The notes beneath the pieces were generated by a model. The model searched no databases. It saw only the letters and a program-made list of their open reading frames with translations, and was not told where the DNA came from. From Malachius bipustulatus (taxonomy: Eukaryota > Arthropoda > Insecta > Coleoptera > Melyridae), in NCBI GenBank assembly GCA_910589415.1, contig OU342634.1, positions 24,363,144 through 24,427,143 of the forward strand: DNA of 64,000 nucleotides, given 5' to 3'. Numbering within the stretch: the first letter of the stretch is position 1; each line of letters begins with the position of its first letter. This document shows, in pieces, positions 26,481 to 37,700 of this stretch. The translations under genes and the position numbers were made by a program.

Positions 26481-26750
26481 GTATGTCCACATCTTCGGTA
26501 GCCAAAAGTCGACACAGAGATACTTTGTATGATAGATACAAAGTAGAGATACTTGTAAGAGATACAAGTATGGGGGAAGTAAAATTGCGCTTGGCCAAGC
26601 AGGCTACCTACATTACAACGGGGTGCGCCGGATTCCCCGAGGTTTGTCACTTGCTAGGCTGTCGAGCACGAACACCTTGTCGACCACAAACATATTAACG
26701 CGCCCAATACTTTGGGTTGGGAAGGTTATATAATATACCTAATGAATAAA

Positions 26751-28602
26751 ACCTTCTTGCGCATCAATCGCAGAAATAGTGTATTTTTATGCGATTCAAT
26801 TATGAATATTTTCACCGCTTTTTAAATTATTGGCTTTCTGAAATTTTCCATAGTCATGTCATGTTAGCGTAGTGCTTTAATGTGAAAAATTTTCTGTGGT
26901 AATTTCATTTCATTTCGTTTCAACACGTGCCTTAGAATGGATTTTTAAATTTAAAATCAAAAAAATTGGCAAAATTTTACAATTTTGTCCCTTTTCCTAT
27001 GCCCGCCACTGGCTAACTTTACTTGAAAAATACTATTTTTTACACTACCTTTAATAAATTCGGAAAAAACTGAAAGGAGAGTTTTGAAAACCGAAAGTTT
27101 GAAATTTTAGAGGAATTATCATTTAAAAATATTCGAATATATCTCCGCCATTTTTATATTTGCTTCTTGAAATTTTTGAAGGTTAAATGCTATTAGTATA
27201 GTTGTCTACTATCAAAATTTCCGTTCTATTCCTTCAAAAATAAGCTCACGAATGTTTATAGAAATGTAGACATTTTTACCCTTTTCCTACCCACGCCTCT
27301 GGCTTATTAATAGAAATGATGCAACTTGTATTGCATTAGCTCAAATTTCAAATAAGTTTATTCCAATCTTGTTAATTTTGTTTAAAAGTTTTTGATCTTG
27401 CCTATTTAGGGGTTCAACATCTAGCCTTGTTCCAAAAATTGAAAAGGCCGCCATTTTGGAATGTCTTTACCTATTTTACTCAAATACAGTACCAGACGAC
27501 TACTTGAGGGTATCTTACTACCAAAAAAATTTCAGCGCTCTAGATTGAAAACTTCGACCAGAAACCGTGCCTCACGGACGGTTTTTTTTCTGAAATTCGG
27601 AGGGACATCCTGTAGAAGTAACACAACTCTAGGAAAATGTTTTTTACGAAAATCAAACGTCAGCCCTAAGGTTTATAAGAGTAAAAAATTTCGTTCATTA
27701 TTCTTGAAAGATGAAGCTACAGGAGCGTTTTTAAAAATTTAGAGAAATTAATTTTAAAAAAACATCATGTAAAAAAAAATCGAATATCTCCGCCATTTTT
27801 TTTATTTACTTTTTAAAATTCTCAAGGGTTGAAGTATATTAGTATAGTTGTCTACTGTAAAAATTTCAGTTTAATTACTTCAAAAATGTGCTCATAAATT
27901 GTTGGAGAAATTTAGCCATTTTTACCCTTTTCCTACCCACGCCACTGGCTTATTAATAGAAAAAATGCAAATTTTGTTGCATGAAATTAAATCTCAAGTC
28001 ATTTACTTCCAATATTGTGAATTTGATATAAAACTCTTTTTCTATCTAGCTTATACAGGGGTTCAAAAAATAGTCCTTTTTCCAAAAATTAAAATGGCCG
28101 CCATTTTGAAACGGCTCGATCGATTTTGCTCAAGTGCAATACCAGACCACTCCTTGTGGATATCTTACTTCCACAAAAATTTCAGTCTCCTAGATTGAAA
28201 ACTGCGACCTGAAATGAGGTGACAAAAACCGGATGTCTGGAACTTTGAAGGGACACCCTGTAGAAGTGATAGGACTTTTGGAAATTTTTTCAACGAAAAT
28301 CTAACGTCATTCCAAAAATTAGCAAGAATCCAAAATTTCGTTCACTAATCTTGAAAGATAAAGCTACAGGAGCGTTTTGAAAATCGAAATTTCGCGATTT
28401 TGGAGAAATATATAAATATATAAATATATAAATATATATATAAATATATAAATATATATATATATATCGTGGGCAGGTGAATTTTGGAAAACCACTTTTT
28501 CGTGATCTGGGGGTCATGATCGGTGGACATTTGGTGAGTTTGGGTGATTTTCGAAAAGTGATGTCGTCCTCAATAGTGTATTTTTTGTTAAAAAATACAC
28601 TA
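26751..28602 (+). repeat. Left 1852-bp arm of giant inverted repeat (FB-like)
   Basis: Begins ACCTTCTTGCGCATCAATCG and ends in the 29-base palindrome TAGTGTATTTTTTG... ACACTA. Its reverse complement is at 39370-41221, with equal length and, in the stretches compared by eye, one difference (28321). Inside, a diverged direct subrepeat of about 645 bp is visible: CCCTTTTCCTACCCACGCC recurs at about 27281 and 27924, each followed by TTATTAATAGAAA, GGCCGCCATTTT and GAAAGATGAAGCTACAGGAG-like words. Long inverted arms made of direct subrepeats are the hallmark of Drosophila FB elements. The 93- and 99-codon frames here have no recognisable domain. Confidence 0.9.
28407..28467. repeat. (TA/AAATATAT)n microsatellite in left arm
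   Basis: Alternating TATA and AAATATA units; mirrored in the right arm at about 39505-39565. It produces tyrosine/isoleucine-rich open frames that are not genes. Confidence 0.9.
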
Positions 28603-28923
28603 AAAGTAACGAACTTATTTAATTCCTCGAAAACTGCTATAAATAGATATTATAGGAGTGTTTATACAAAAATGACCGGAAAACAATAGCGAACCCAAAT
28701 TTGCGTGTCTCATTTGTCTCATTTAAAATATCAACGTTGTTGCAATTTTTCGAAATAAGCGGCAATGCCGAAAATATTTAGATCGATAGAGCAGAGCCAA
28801 TTAAAATAATAATAATAATAATGATTTAAAAATATACAGGGTGATATTATATTAGAATAACATATCAAAGTTATGTTTTTTTTTTAATGGCATGCTCGTA
28901 TGCTATTGTATTTTTAGATTATC

Positions 28924-30997
28924 TAAAGCCGCGTACACATCTGAGCAAGCGAACAGAATGAGCACTTTGCGCCGAATGAGCATTCAGATGTAGACGGACT
29001 CACACACCGCGCTGAGCACGCTCATGTGGTGCGCCAGCCGATCCGAGAGTTGTCGGTCCATCAAAGGAAATTCGTGCTCAGTCTGGACGGCTTTAGTAGA
29101 GTCTATAAACATTCGCCGCGAACGGTCCCGAACGAAATGGATTTTTCCCAAAATATGTGTTTGCAATTGATTAAAGAATTCGAAAAAAGGCCTGTATTGT
29201 GGAAAGTTTCACATGAGATGCAGGTACTACAACAAAATTAAAAAAAGGAAGATGCTTGCAATAAAAAAGGGTAAATATATACATCCGCGTCTCCTAAGTT
29301 CCATAAATTTTTTCGAGATCGCGGAGCGAAATAGGGGTGCTGGGTGGGTAAGAAGCTAAAAACAGCCATTGCAAACTAATATCAAGGTCACAACTAAGGC
29401 CTCTTTGACACTACGGTCGATTTGCTATTTTTTTCTTCACTTTCAGGGCAAGGAAAATCTTCGAGATTAACAGTAGCACGATTTTTATTTTGAATTTTGC
29501 ATTTATTTTGCATTTATATTCCAAAAATCATTGCATCAATCCCTGTGGACTGGACACAATATGTGAAAGCGGATATTCTGCCTATACAGGGTAAGTCATT
29601 GATATGGTAAAGCTCGATTGCACCTACACCATTAAAGATATCGAAATGAACCAAAAAGTGCTGTAAATGGGAGGGTAAAGTGCAGTTTGTAAAATTATTT
29701 TCAGATACACAGGATGGCCCAATATCGCTGTACGCCATACAACTTTGTAATTTTAAATAGGACACCCTCTATATTATTACATTTTCATATTGTTTGAGAA
29801 AAGTAAAAAAGAATGGTTTGTAAAGTTGAAGTTTGTAATGAGCGATTTATGAGTTATAAACAAATGAAAATCGCGATTTTTCATTTTCAAAGCAGCTTAT
29901 ATTGAAAACGGCTCGAGATATGGAAAAACGGTTTACATGTCCCTATCTTAATTTTTAATTTGGTATCCTATCATGTAGCTGAAATTTTTATACCGGGTGA
30001 TGAAAATAATCAAATTTTTTACCACTCTGTATAAAAATTTCATCCATCCAATAGGATACCGCTTGAAAAGTTAAGATAGGGACATGTAAACCGTTTTTCC
30101 ATATCTCGAGCCGTTTTCAATATAAGCAGCTTTGAAAATGGAAAATCGCGATTTTCATTTGTTTATAACTCATAAATCGCTCATTACAAACTTCAACTTT
30201 ACAAACCATTCTTTTTTACTTTTCTCAAATAATCTGAAGATGTAATAATATAGAGGGTGTCCTATTTAAAATAACAAAGTTGTATGGCGTACAGCGATAT
30301 TGGGCCATCCTGTGTATCTGAAAATAATTTTACAAACTGCACTTTACACTCCCATTTACAGCACTTTTTGGTTCATTTCGATATCTTTAATGGTGTAGGT
30401 GCAATCGAGCTTTACCATATCAATGACTTACCCTGTATAGGTACGTCTCTGTACGCTTCGAAGCGCTTGGCATTATCGTGAAGTGGTTATTTCCGAGACT
30501 CGAGATATTTAATCCGCGCTTCTGACAGGACCGTATTCTCATCGCACTCTCCAAATCGATTTTTAAAGCCGTTTTTTTTCTTTCCCTTTCATTTGCAAAG
30601 CAAATGAATACCTTCCTGGTGTTACTATAGGTATGTTCTCCACCCTTATATAGGTGCCATAGTGAAACTGTAGGAGACGCGGATGTATATAATGACATAA
30701 AATAGAACTGTTAAGGCTCCGATCTCGACTTCTTTGAAGATATAACTGTGAAGACCATCTAGTACGGCGTCGTCTTTTTTCTTAAGCAGCTCATAAATTA
30801 TTATGAACGCAGCACTAGCTATTCCTACTACATTTTCTTTCATGTTTATTTTCACTAAATTCGGACACACAACTAGAGCGCCTCCGAATGCAGGCTCATG
30901 CGGTTCTGTGCGGAAAAACAAAAAATTCGCCCGAATGATGCTCATTCGGCGCAAAGTGCTCATTCGGTTCGCTTGCTCAGATGTGTACGCGGCTTTA
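28924..30997. mobile_element. TAAAGCCGCGTACACA-ended TIR element, 2.07 kb
   Basis: The left end TAAAGCCGCGTACACATCTG continues GAGCAAGCGAACAGAATGAG and CACTTTGCGCCGAATGAGCAT. The right end carries the reverse complement over about 60 bases with one or two gaps, ending TACGCGGCTTTA. A second internal inverted pair (CATCCGCGTCTCCTA near 29283 and AGGAGACGCGGATGTA near 30672) lies inside. The terminal repeat does not match the CAGGGTG family. No transposase frame is left; short frames at 28984-29241 and 30646-31039 fall on the TIRs. Superfamily unassigned. Confidence 0.75.
29587..30435. mobile_element. Composite CAGGGTA foldback with shared core, copy 2
   Basis: TA-flanked; left end CAGGGTAAGTCATTGATATG, right end CATATCAATGACTTACCCTG. 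Each arm of about 183 bp has an inner CACCCTC-TA boundary (29764-29771 and mirror near 30252). The middle 29772-30251 is the same palindromic core as in 12714-13199. Apart from the terminal CAGGGT and the inner 'TTTTAAATAGGACACCCT' edge, the arms share nothing obvious with those of the 12523 element. It is nested inside the TIR element at 28924. Confidence 0.85.
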
Positions 30998-31674
30998 GAT
31001 GAAAAAAAATATTTGTTTTGTAAGGATTTTGAGTCATAAACTTATAAAGTACAACAAAAACGATTCGAGATAAAGGAAAACAGGTTACCTACAGGTCCAT
31101 ATTGTCATTTTTTTATGTTCTCTGCCATGGTGCAGAGATTTGTACCATGTATTTGTGACATGTATACATGTCATCTACATCAAAGGATAATATTAATAAT
31201 AATAATAATATTTATTTCCACGTTATGTAAATAATATGACATTTGTGGTCGTCAGTATAACACAATAATGATATTAATGTAGGCAGATATGCAAATATAA
31301 AATGAGAACGAAAAAAAAAAAGACAATAGTATACAAAAATAGTTAAAATAGGGACACGTAAGCCGTTTTCCTCTATTTTAAGCCGTTTTTGTGGTACAGG
31401 ACCTTGAACCTCAAAAATTTTAAGTTACAGGCAGTATGGCCTTATATGAGATACAGTTTCGAAATTAAAAAAATCGCGTATGGTTCAGGCTACACAGTCC
31501 ACGGTGCTAGTGGCGCCCCACCCTGTATAAAATAATTTTAAGAAATTGCTCAGAAAAACAACGTAACTTGCAATTTACTCCCAACTTGAATTATACAATA
31601 TACACGTAAACCAAAAAAGAAATAGACATACCTACACCAACACAAAAACAAAACAACAACAAGAGAATAAAGTT

Positions 31675-31750
31675 TTTTTAATGAAAGAGGGAGCATCGGT
31701 CTTAACTGTGTAAGTAAGACATCATAGGTAAGACGTAAGTAAGACAACAC
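31675..31750 (-). repeat. SINE 3'-end fragment, inverted
   Basis: Read on the minus strand it gives the SINE 3' end, GTCTTACTTACACAGTTAAG ACCGATGCTCCCTC, then an A-rich tail. The GTCTTAC word is repeated two or three times locally, a small internal duplication. Confidence 0.7.
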
Positions 31751-31778
31751 AAATTTTGGCGTCGATATCGAGCTTATA

Positions 31779-32520
31779 CAGGGTGTCCGGTAAGTACCTC
31801 CTAATCTCTCGGGAGCATACAGGCGAGGTAAAAAAAAACCTAGTCTGTCATAAAAAAAATTTCCTAAAGTGTCCCCAAACGGAGATATGGAGCCCTAAAA
31901 GGGTGCCCCGCAATTTACTTTTTTGGCTCTAACTTTTGAACCGACCTGTATAATTGGATGAAAACTAAACACTTTATAGAGGCCACAAAGAGCCATCAGG
32001 CCATATTAAAGTCGATGTTTGACGTCGTCAGGGAAGTCAGGAACGGACCATCATACTCGTTGAGTCAAAATTTTGACAGGTGTCACTTTACAGAGCTAAA
32101 AACAATTTTTTTGAATAGTCCAATACACCACTAGTTTTATCGAAATAAATTAAGAGTACCTTTTGTGAAGATGAATGACCAGCGTATTTAAAAAATAAGT
32201 TTTCAGTTCTGTAAAATGACACCTCCTGTCAAAACTTTGACACAATGAGTGTGGTGGTAAGTCTGTTCCTGACTTCCTTTAGGACGTCAAACATCCACTC
32301 TGATATGATGATATGACTCAATGAGTCTTTATGGCCTCTATAAAAAAATTAAAATTTCATCAAATTATACAGGTCGGTTCAAAAGTTAGAGCCAAAAAAG
32401 TAAATCTTAGGGTATACCATTCTGGGGCTCTGTATCTCCGTTTAGGGACACTTTAGGAATGTTTTTTTTTATGACAGACTAGGTTTATTTTGACCTCCCC
32501 TGTATGCTCCCGAGAGATTA
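31779..32520. mobile_element. CAGGGTG foldback truncated at its right end
   Basis: Left end CAGGGTGTCCGGTAAGTACC then TCCTAATCTCTCGGGAGCATACAGG. The right arm has the complement CCTGTATGCTCCCGAGAGATTA but stops there, lacking the last 25 or so bases with the CACCCTG end. Internal pairs include ACCTAGTCTGTCATAAAAAA and ATAATTGGATGAAA / TTTCATCAAATTAT. The truncation makes it immobile. Confidence 0.8.
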
Positions 32521-32796
32521 AATAAAATAACAATTACTTTAAATAATTTATTATCTTCAGTGATGCTATTCCATTTTCAAATTTTGACAATATTTGTCAC
32601 AATATGTTATATTTTAATTTAATATTCACCAATAAATTGTGATCAAGGGACCAACCTTTCCCGAAACGTTAAACTTTTGAAGCATTTAATAACTTTAAAA
32701 ACTCAAAATAAAGCCTGAACTTAAAACCCAAGAAGCTTTTTTATATGCTGATATTAAAAATACGAGTAAAACATAATTTAAGAAAATTTAACCTAC

Positions 32797-32941
32797 CTTC
32801 ATTAATAGTTCTAACAGTATATCTAAGCCCATGAAATATGAGATCAGTTGATAAATTTTCAGATGTAGCGTCTCCCTGCGGACAGTGCTTCCAGGACATA
32901 ATATCGGACATAATATTTCTCTTTATTAGCATTTTTACCAT
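32797..32941 (-). CDS. ABCG-type half-transporter first coding exon (inside giant inverted repeat)
   Basis: ATG at 32941-32939 opens 48 codons plus one base and ends at donor GT (GAAG|GTAGGT). The peptide begins MVKMLIKRNIMSDIMSW, has a short HCPQGDATSE linker and ends STDLIFHGLRYTVRTINE. The TDLIFHGLRYTV part matches the pre-Walker-A strand of ABCG proteins and the exons at 14366 and 60546. The frame stays open a few codons upstream of the ATG, so an upstream acceptor (AAAAAG|G, about 32970) is an alternative; the ATG is chosen by analogy. The exon lies in the 10.8-kb interior between the two 1852-bp arms, so if that unit were mobile the exon would travel with it. Confidence 0.65.
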
Positions 32942-33692
32942 TTCAGAAGAAATCCTCACAAAACCTTTTTAATATTTTTTTCATAAAATTTGTAAATGTT
33001 TATTACCGATACCAGATAATCACTTTTAAAACAACATAAGTATAATAGAGAGAACGTGCCTGATTAAGGCCCCGGAATGGAACCGTTTGAACAGATTGAA
33101 ATAGTTGTGTTACTGAAGATATCACAGGGTATGTCCACCAACCACCAACGAACAGTGACTGAAGCACATGGAGCAATATTTACTTTGTGATAAATCTTTA
33201 AATTGTGGCGGCATTATTATTAAACGAATATACGATAACGCGGAGCAGTGGACCGAAAAGAGGGGTCATAAAATAATAACATTTCTGTAAAATTAATAGA
33301 CTCACAACCAGACGTAATCAAAAACTGCATAAGATTTGCCTTCCTATAATCTCAAGGTCCTACATATTAAAAAAACATCTATATTTAAAATTGGCTTGTT
33401 TTAGCATGATTCACGTTGAGTTGATTCTATTTTGTATCATCTAAATATAATATAGGTACCCACTTACATTGATTAATAGAGCTGCGAAAAGACGAGTAAA
33501 ACTAAAACTTTTCAGTAGCACTTCTTCTGCATGTAGCGGTAGAAATTAATTATTGAAAAATTCATCAATAAATTATTAAAAATTGGAGAAAAAATAGAAA
33601 ATAGTTACCATTTTGTTAGAGATAAACGTAAACGTCAACTGAAATTGTGTAGAATAAAGGTCTATCCTCAATATAGAGTGCAAGGAATGTGC

Positions 33693-33850
33693 ATTGTATC
33701 GTGTGATCCACAAAATTTTTATGAGCTCATTGCACCTGAGCCACCTGAGCACACCTACCAATAGTTTGCATTTTATCTGGCAGACTGGCAGACATGCTTC
33801 ATTTTTTCCAAGGCAGTTGATGAAAAGTTTTGTGGATCACCCGATACAAT
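33693..33850. repeat. Short TIR MITE, about 158 bp
   Basis: The left end ATTGTATCGTGTGATCCACA AAATTTTTATGA is mirrored by AAGTTTTGTGGATCACCCGATACAAT. The central part is not palindromic. The plus frame of 64 codons across it has no recognisable content. Confidence 0.65.
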
Positions 33851-34430
33851 TCACGGAAAAGAACGAGCACTGCAATATATATGCATAGTCGAGTATCACA
33901 GGCATGGTACATCCACAATTTTTTCTTTACTTTTGGAGATATCGTTTTTTTGCATCGTTACAAATCTGAATCTAATTGCAAATTGGATTGGAATTTCCGA
34001 AGTGATGTTTGATAGCATAATTTAGAACAGAAATTCCAATCGTGATTTCGCTAATGCACCATCTGGCTTTTGGAGAAATGTATCAACTTAAATATACCAA
34101 TGAGACCTTCATCACATACTCGCATTATTTCTTGCAGCAACTTCTCGTGCTGTCCCTGTGTTTGCGAAATTGATACATTGTGGATTATTATTACATTTGA
34201 AGGAAGTTAATGTGCAATTTTTTCTTACCAATGATTCTTGTTTAACATGAAAGTTGTCGTTCAAGTTCAAATGTATAATAATAATAATTTAAGTCCGAGA
34301 CATCCTCTCTGTCTTTAGATATTATGCACCCTTGAGCTACTCAAAATAATGCACCCCGCCCCTCCTAATGAGAAAATCCACAAGTGGATAGCTATGGAGT
34401 TTAGCTAGGCATATTAGAATTCTCACCCCT

Positions 34431-34745
34431 TTAAGTTTTTTGGGCCGCTGAGCACGAATTTGAAGTTTGAGCAAAAAATTTGGCTCGGAACTTTGTTTTG
34501 TTTTTACTTTTTGCCAAAATATTGGTACTTCTTGTCACCTTCAAAACTTTGGTAGGGGTTTTTGGTGAAGTTTTCACAAACTTCAATTTCTCTTGGTTGT
34601 GAGGTGCTGAAGTAGTATCACAACTACTGATTGCATGAAGAAACATGATGTGTTCTTTGATAGTTTTGGTTTGCAAAGCGTGCGCACAGGAGAGAGTAGG
34701 TGGCTGGAGGAACGTTTCCCTTTCCCGGTTGCAGGAAGAATACAT
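34431..34745 (-). pseudogene. Fragment of a CDTTSA-motif repeat-associated protein
   Basis: A 104-codon minus frame includes FLHAISSCDTTSAPHNQEKL. The H-A-x-x-x-C-D-T-T-S-A motif is characteristic of a widespread uncharacterised protein family in insects and other animals, usually repeat-associated. Nothing upstream (34746-36800) restores the rest of such a protein. The second half is lysine/threonine-rich and unrecognised. The fragment is probably a degraded copy carried within the interior of the giant inverted repeat. Family membership rests on this one motif. Confidence 0.4.
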
Positions 34746-37700
34746 TTTCTCGTTCCCTAAGACCCTAGATATTGTGGGAAATTCTTGATTCTTTATTCAA
34801 ACCAAGAATAAAAGCAATATTGAATCGAAACAATAACTATTAACTGGAACTCTGTTTTTTTCTTAATAGGGCTGTGGGTTGTGTAAGGACCGTCTTCAGG
34901 CTCGCACTGGCGATATGAAGTTGACTGACCGTTTTACATTCTGGTTGTTATGACTCCCAGTTGTCATGGGATTGCACCCATTGTCTATTCTCGTTCCCAC
35001 AATATTATTGTAATATGTTTTGTTTTTTAGCGCTTAAGCGGGGGAAGGGTTAGTCTTCCAAAAAAAAACCTTCCTTTCACATGAGAAATGTAGGATATTT
35101 TGTCTCCTTTAATTTTGTCTAAAGTAAAAAAAAACGCTTCCTTGCTGAGATACAAACCAAAAACTGATAGAAGTGCCAAAGAGCCAAAATTTGGGCGAAA
35201 AGTGCCAAAAAAACAAAGTTCCTGGGCAAATTTTATACCAAATAAAATAATAAAACAATAGCAGAAATGTAGACTCAATTTTAGAATCAATTATAGTCCT
35301 TAATCTAAGTTTCATTGTACCTATGTATTGTACCTATGTATTTTTTTTATTTTCCAATATACATGTTTAAAATGAAGTAATTTTGGGAGGAAAATGAAAA
35401 GATTTTTAATTAAGAGAGCTGTTAAGACGGCCCTGTGTCCTGTGAATATTCCACTCGTCTTACAAAATTGTACATTTGACTGGTATTAAAGTTATTGGCA
35501 AAAATTCTCTATAATGTAGCTAGCAAAAAACCATGGATCCGTTGTTTGTTCAACTTTATTTATAGCAATGGTAGCCTCTTTTATCCCTCAAGATGCTCTA
35601 GTCGGCTTTCGTCTTCAAGCTGAAGTATGACTCTAGCGGCTAATGATATTTGAGGTTTTTCCGTCTGCCAGATTAAGCTGCAATGCTCTTATAATGCCGG
35701 CTAGATCCATTTTTACCCGACATAAACTTTCTTTTCAAACTTAACTTCAATCTACACTCTACGCAAAACTAAACTACTAAGTATAAACTATGAAAACATG
35801 TACGTGAAATTTGGCTGCTGTTATCAACATTTTTTATCTCATGTTAGCAAAAGAGTTCTTAAAGTGTCGACAAATGAAGGTTTGTTCGTAGACAAGTTGA
35901 TTTTCATTCATATATTTCCTCCCAAAACCTGTTTCAAGAATAAATTTATATTTTAGTAATTTTTTTGCAATCTTTTGTTTTTAATGTTTGTCCTGAGTTA
36001 GGGACTTTTTGTTCCTAAATATCCTTGTCTGAAGTCTTCAATTCAATAGGAGGCTTCACATAGTGCACTGGGTAATGATCCGACAGGTCACTATGCATTA
36101 TTCATAGCTTTGGACCAGGGAAGACTTTTGTGAACCGGAGCCTGTTCCTACGAGAGATCTAAGGGATCTTTGAAAGCTTTGAGCGACTATACATACACGC
36201 AGTTGTCCTGCTAGAAGCTCTTCTGGAAGTAGGTACTTTTGTACAAGACATACTGTGCTTCTGACAGGACTTTGTTCCGCACATAAACCTGTCCTTCCGA
36301 GAGGACGGCACTTCTCGCAGTACGAACAACTGAACAAAGCGTGGTGACGCGAGAACTACAAAAATTTGTGCTGACACCCAACGCAATTAATAAGGAACAA
36401 AATTGTTCCTTATGGAACATTTTGATGACTAATTTTACCTTGTCGTAACTTTTTTACTAATACAGATAAAAATTCAGCAGGACATTTTGTCCTGCTGGAA
36501 GGTGCTTGTACGTTCTGTCATTAGGCTACTAATAGTTGGTATGATCACCAGACACAATAATTTGAACTGGTGGGGGAGGAGGATAGACTTTAACAAATGT
36601 GAAACAGATGACGAGGACTCTTACCAATTTTTAAACGAGGTAAAAAGTAGCTCCGGACTCAATGTCTTTGGGTTGGAGTCACTTACGAAGAAATATATGG
36701 AGCTCCTCTCCTGGAGAGACCTTCTCTGGCCTTTATAGAAAATTCTAGAAATGTTTTAGCAGAGAGTCCAACAATTGTTCGGTAATGCCAAAAAAACTTT
36801 CGTTAGCCCAGTCGCTTGAATGTACAACTCCAACCCATAAATACTAATTCAAGCCTTAACCCTCGGGAACGCGTCCCAAAGTTTGAGAATCGAGTAGTAC
36901 TTTTCCCGTTAAAGAGTGGCCCCTCGGGGACTAAAGAAGCTGTAGAAAAACTCTTTTATCAAACCCAAGTAGGAGCTTCTTAGACTTATTCAGAGAATAG
37001 GTTAATAGTTTATGGTGAGAGTGCAGTTCGGAACGTTCATTTGAGATGGAGATGAACGACCAACAGCGGCGCTCTAATTTTTAATAAAATCAAGATCTTG
37101 GAGTCAGATGGCTACATACCGGAAAAACACAAGTCCTCCAAGTCCCTCTCATCCATGCCTGTCCCCTGAAATATTTCAATAAGAATAATTCTGGTCTCGG
37201 AGTTTATATCGAAAGCCTTTTCGAGGATGAAACACACCAATATGTATATCTCTAATAAGATTTGAATGGCAAAGAGCAAATTTCATTTTTGTTGCTCAAG
37301 CGCTTTAAAATTTTCTCCAAAATCTAAAAGAATCTGGGAAGGTAACTAGAAGACTAATGGAAACGAAAACTAAACCATACAATAAGAATCAGAAATAAAT
37401 ATGTGTCATTGAATGGTTTTTCATAAATGTTTACATTTCTTTATGTTTATGGCATGTCTGAATCAAAAATCGCTGAAAATACCTACCAATTTATTACAAA
37501 AATAAAATAGTTATGTTATTGATTAAACAATACAATTGGAATTTTCTTATGTCCACTGTAGAGGTTCTAATGTAGGCACTTGTCAATGAAGGAGATTGAA
37601 TATTATTTGTCAATACAAAACATTTTTTTATTATATTATTGCGTGCTAAAACAATATTGGCAATATATCAACAAGAATTTTTAAAACAAGCAAATAAATA

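Larger units (their letters stand above)
28837..31525. repeat. Old CAGGGTG-bounded unit split by later insertions
   Basis: CAGGGTG at 28837-28843 (TA before) and CACCCTG at 31519-31525 (TA after) face each other. The sequence near 31040-31090 and 31340-31400 forms a weak inverted pair (CGATTCGAGATAAAGGAAAAC against GTTTTCCTCTATTTTAAGCC). The TIR element at 28924-30997 sits within it. The two ends do not match beyond CAGGGTG, so joining them as one element is an inference. Confidence 0.4.

Noticed and set aside
26345..26698. 117-codon plus frame
   Set aside because: Spans a hairpin of repeat family Q and GC-richer unclassified sequence; the residues show no domain and the frame crosses repeat boundaries.
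27461..28198. 93- and 99-codon frames repeated in both arms
   Set aside because: They lie in subrepeats of a non-coding foldback arm; duplication of the frame follows from the duplication of the arm, and no domain is recognisable.
28290..28530. Tyrosine/isoleucine-rich open frames (and mirror frames at 39263-39682)
   Set aside because: They are produced by the AT microsatellite in the inverted arms and have no protein character.
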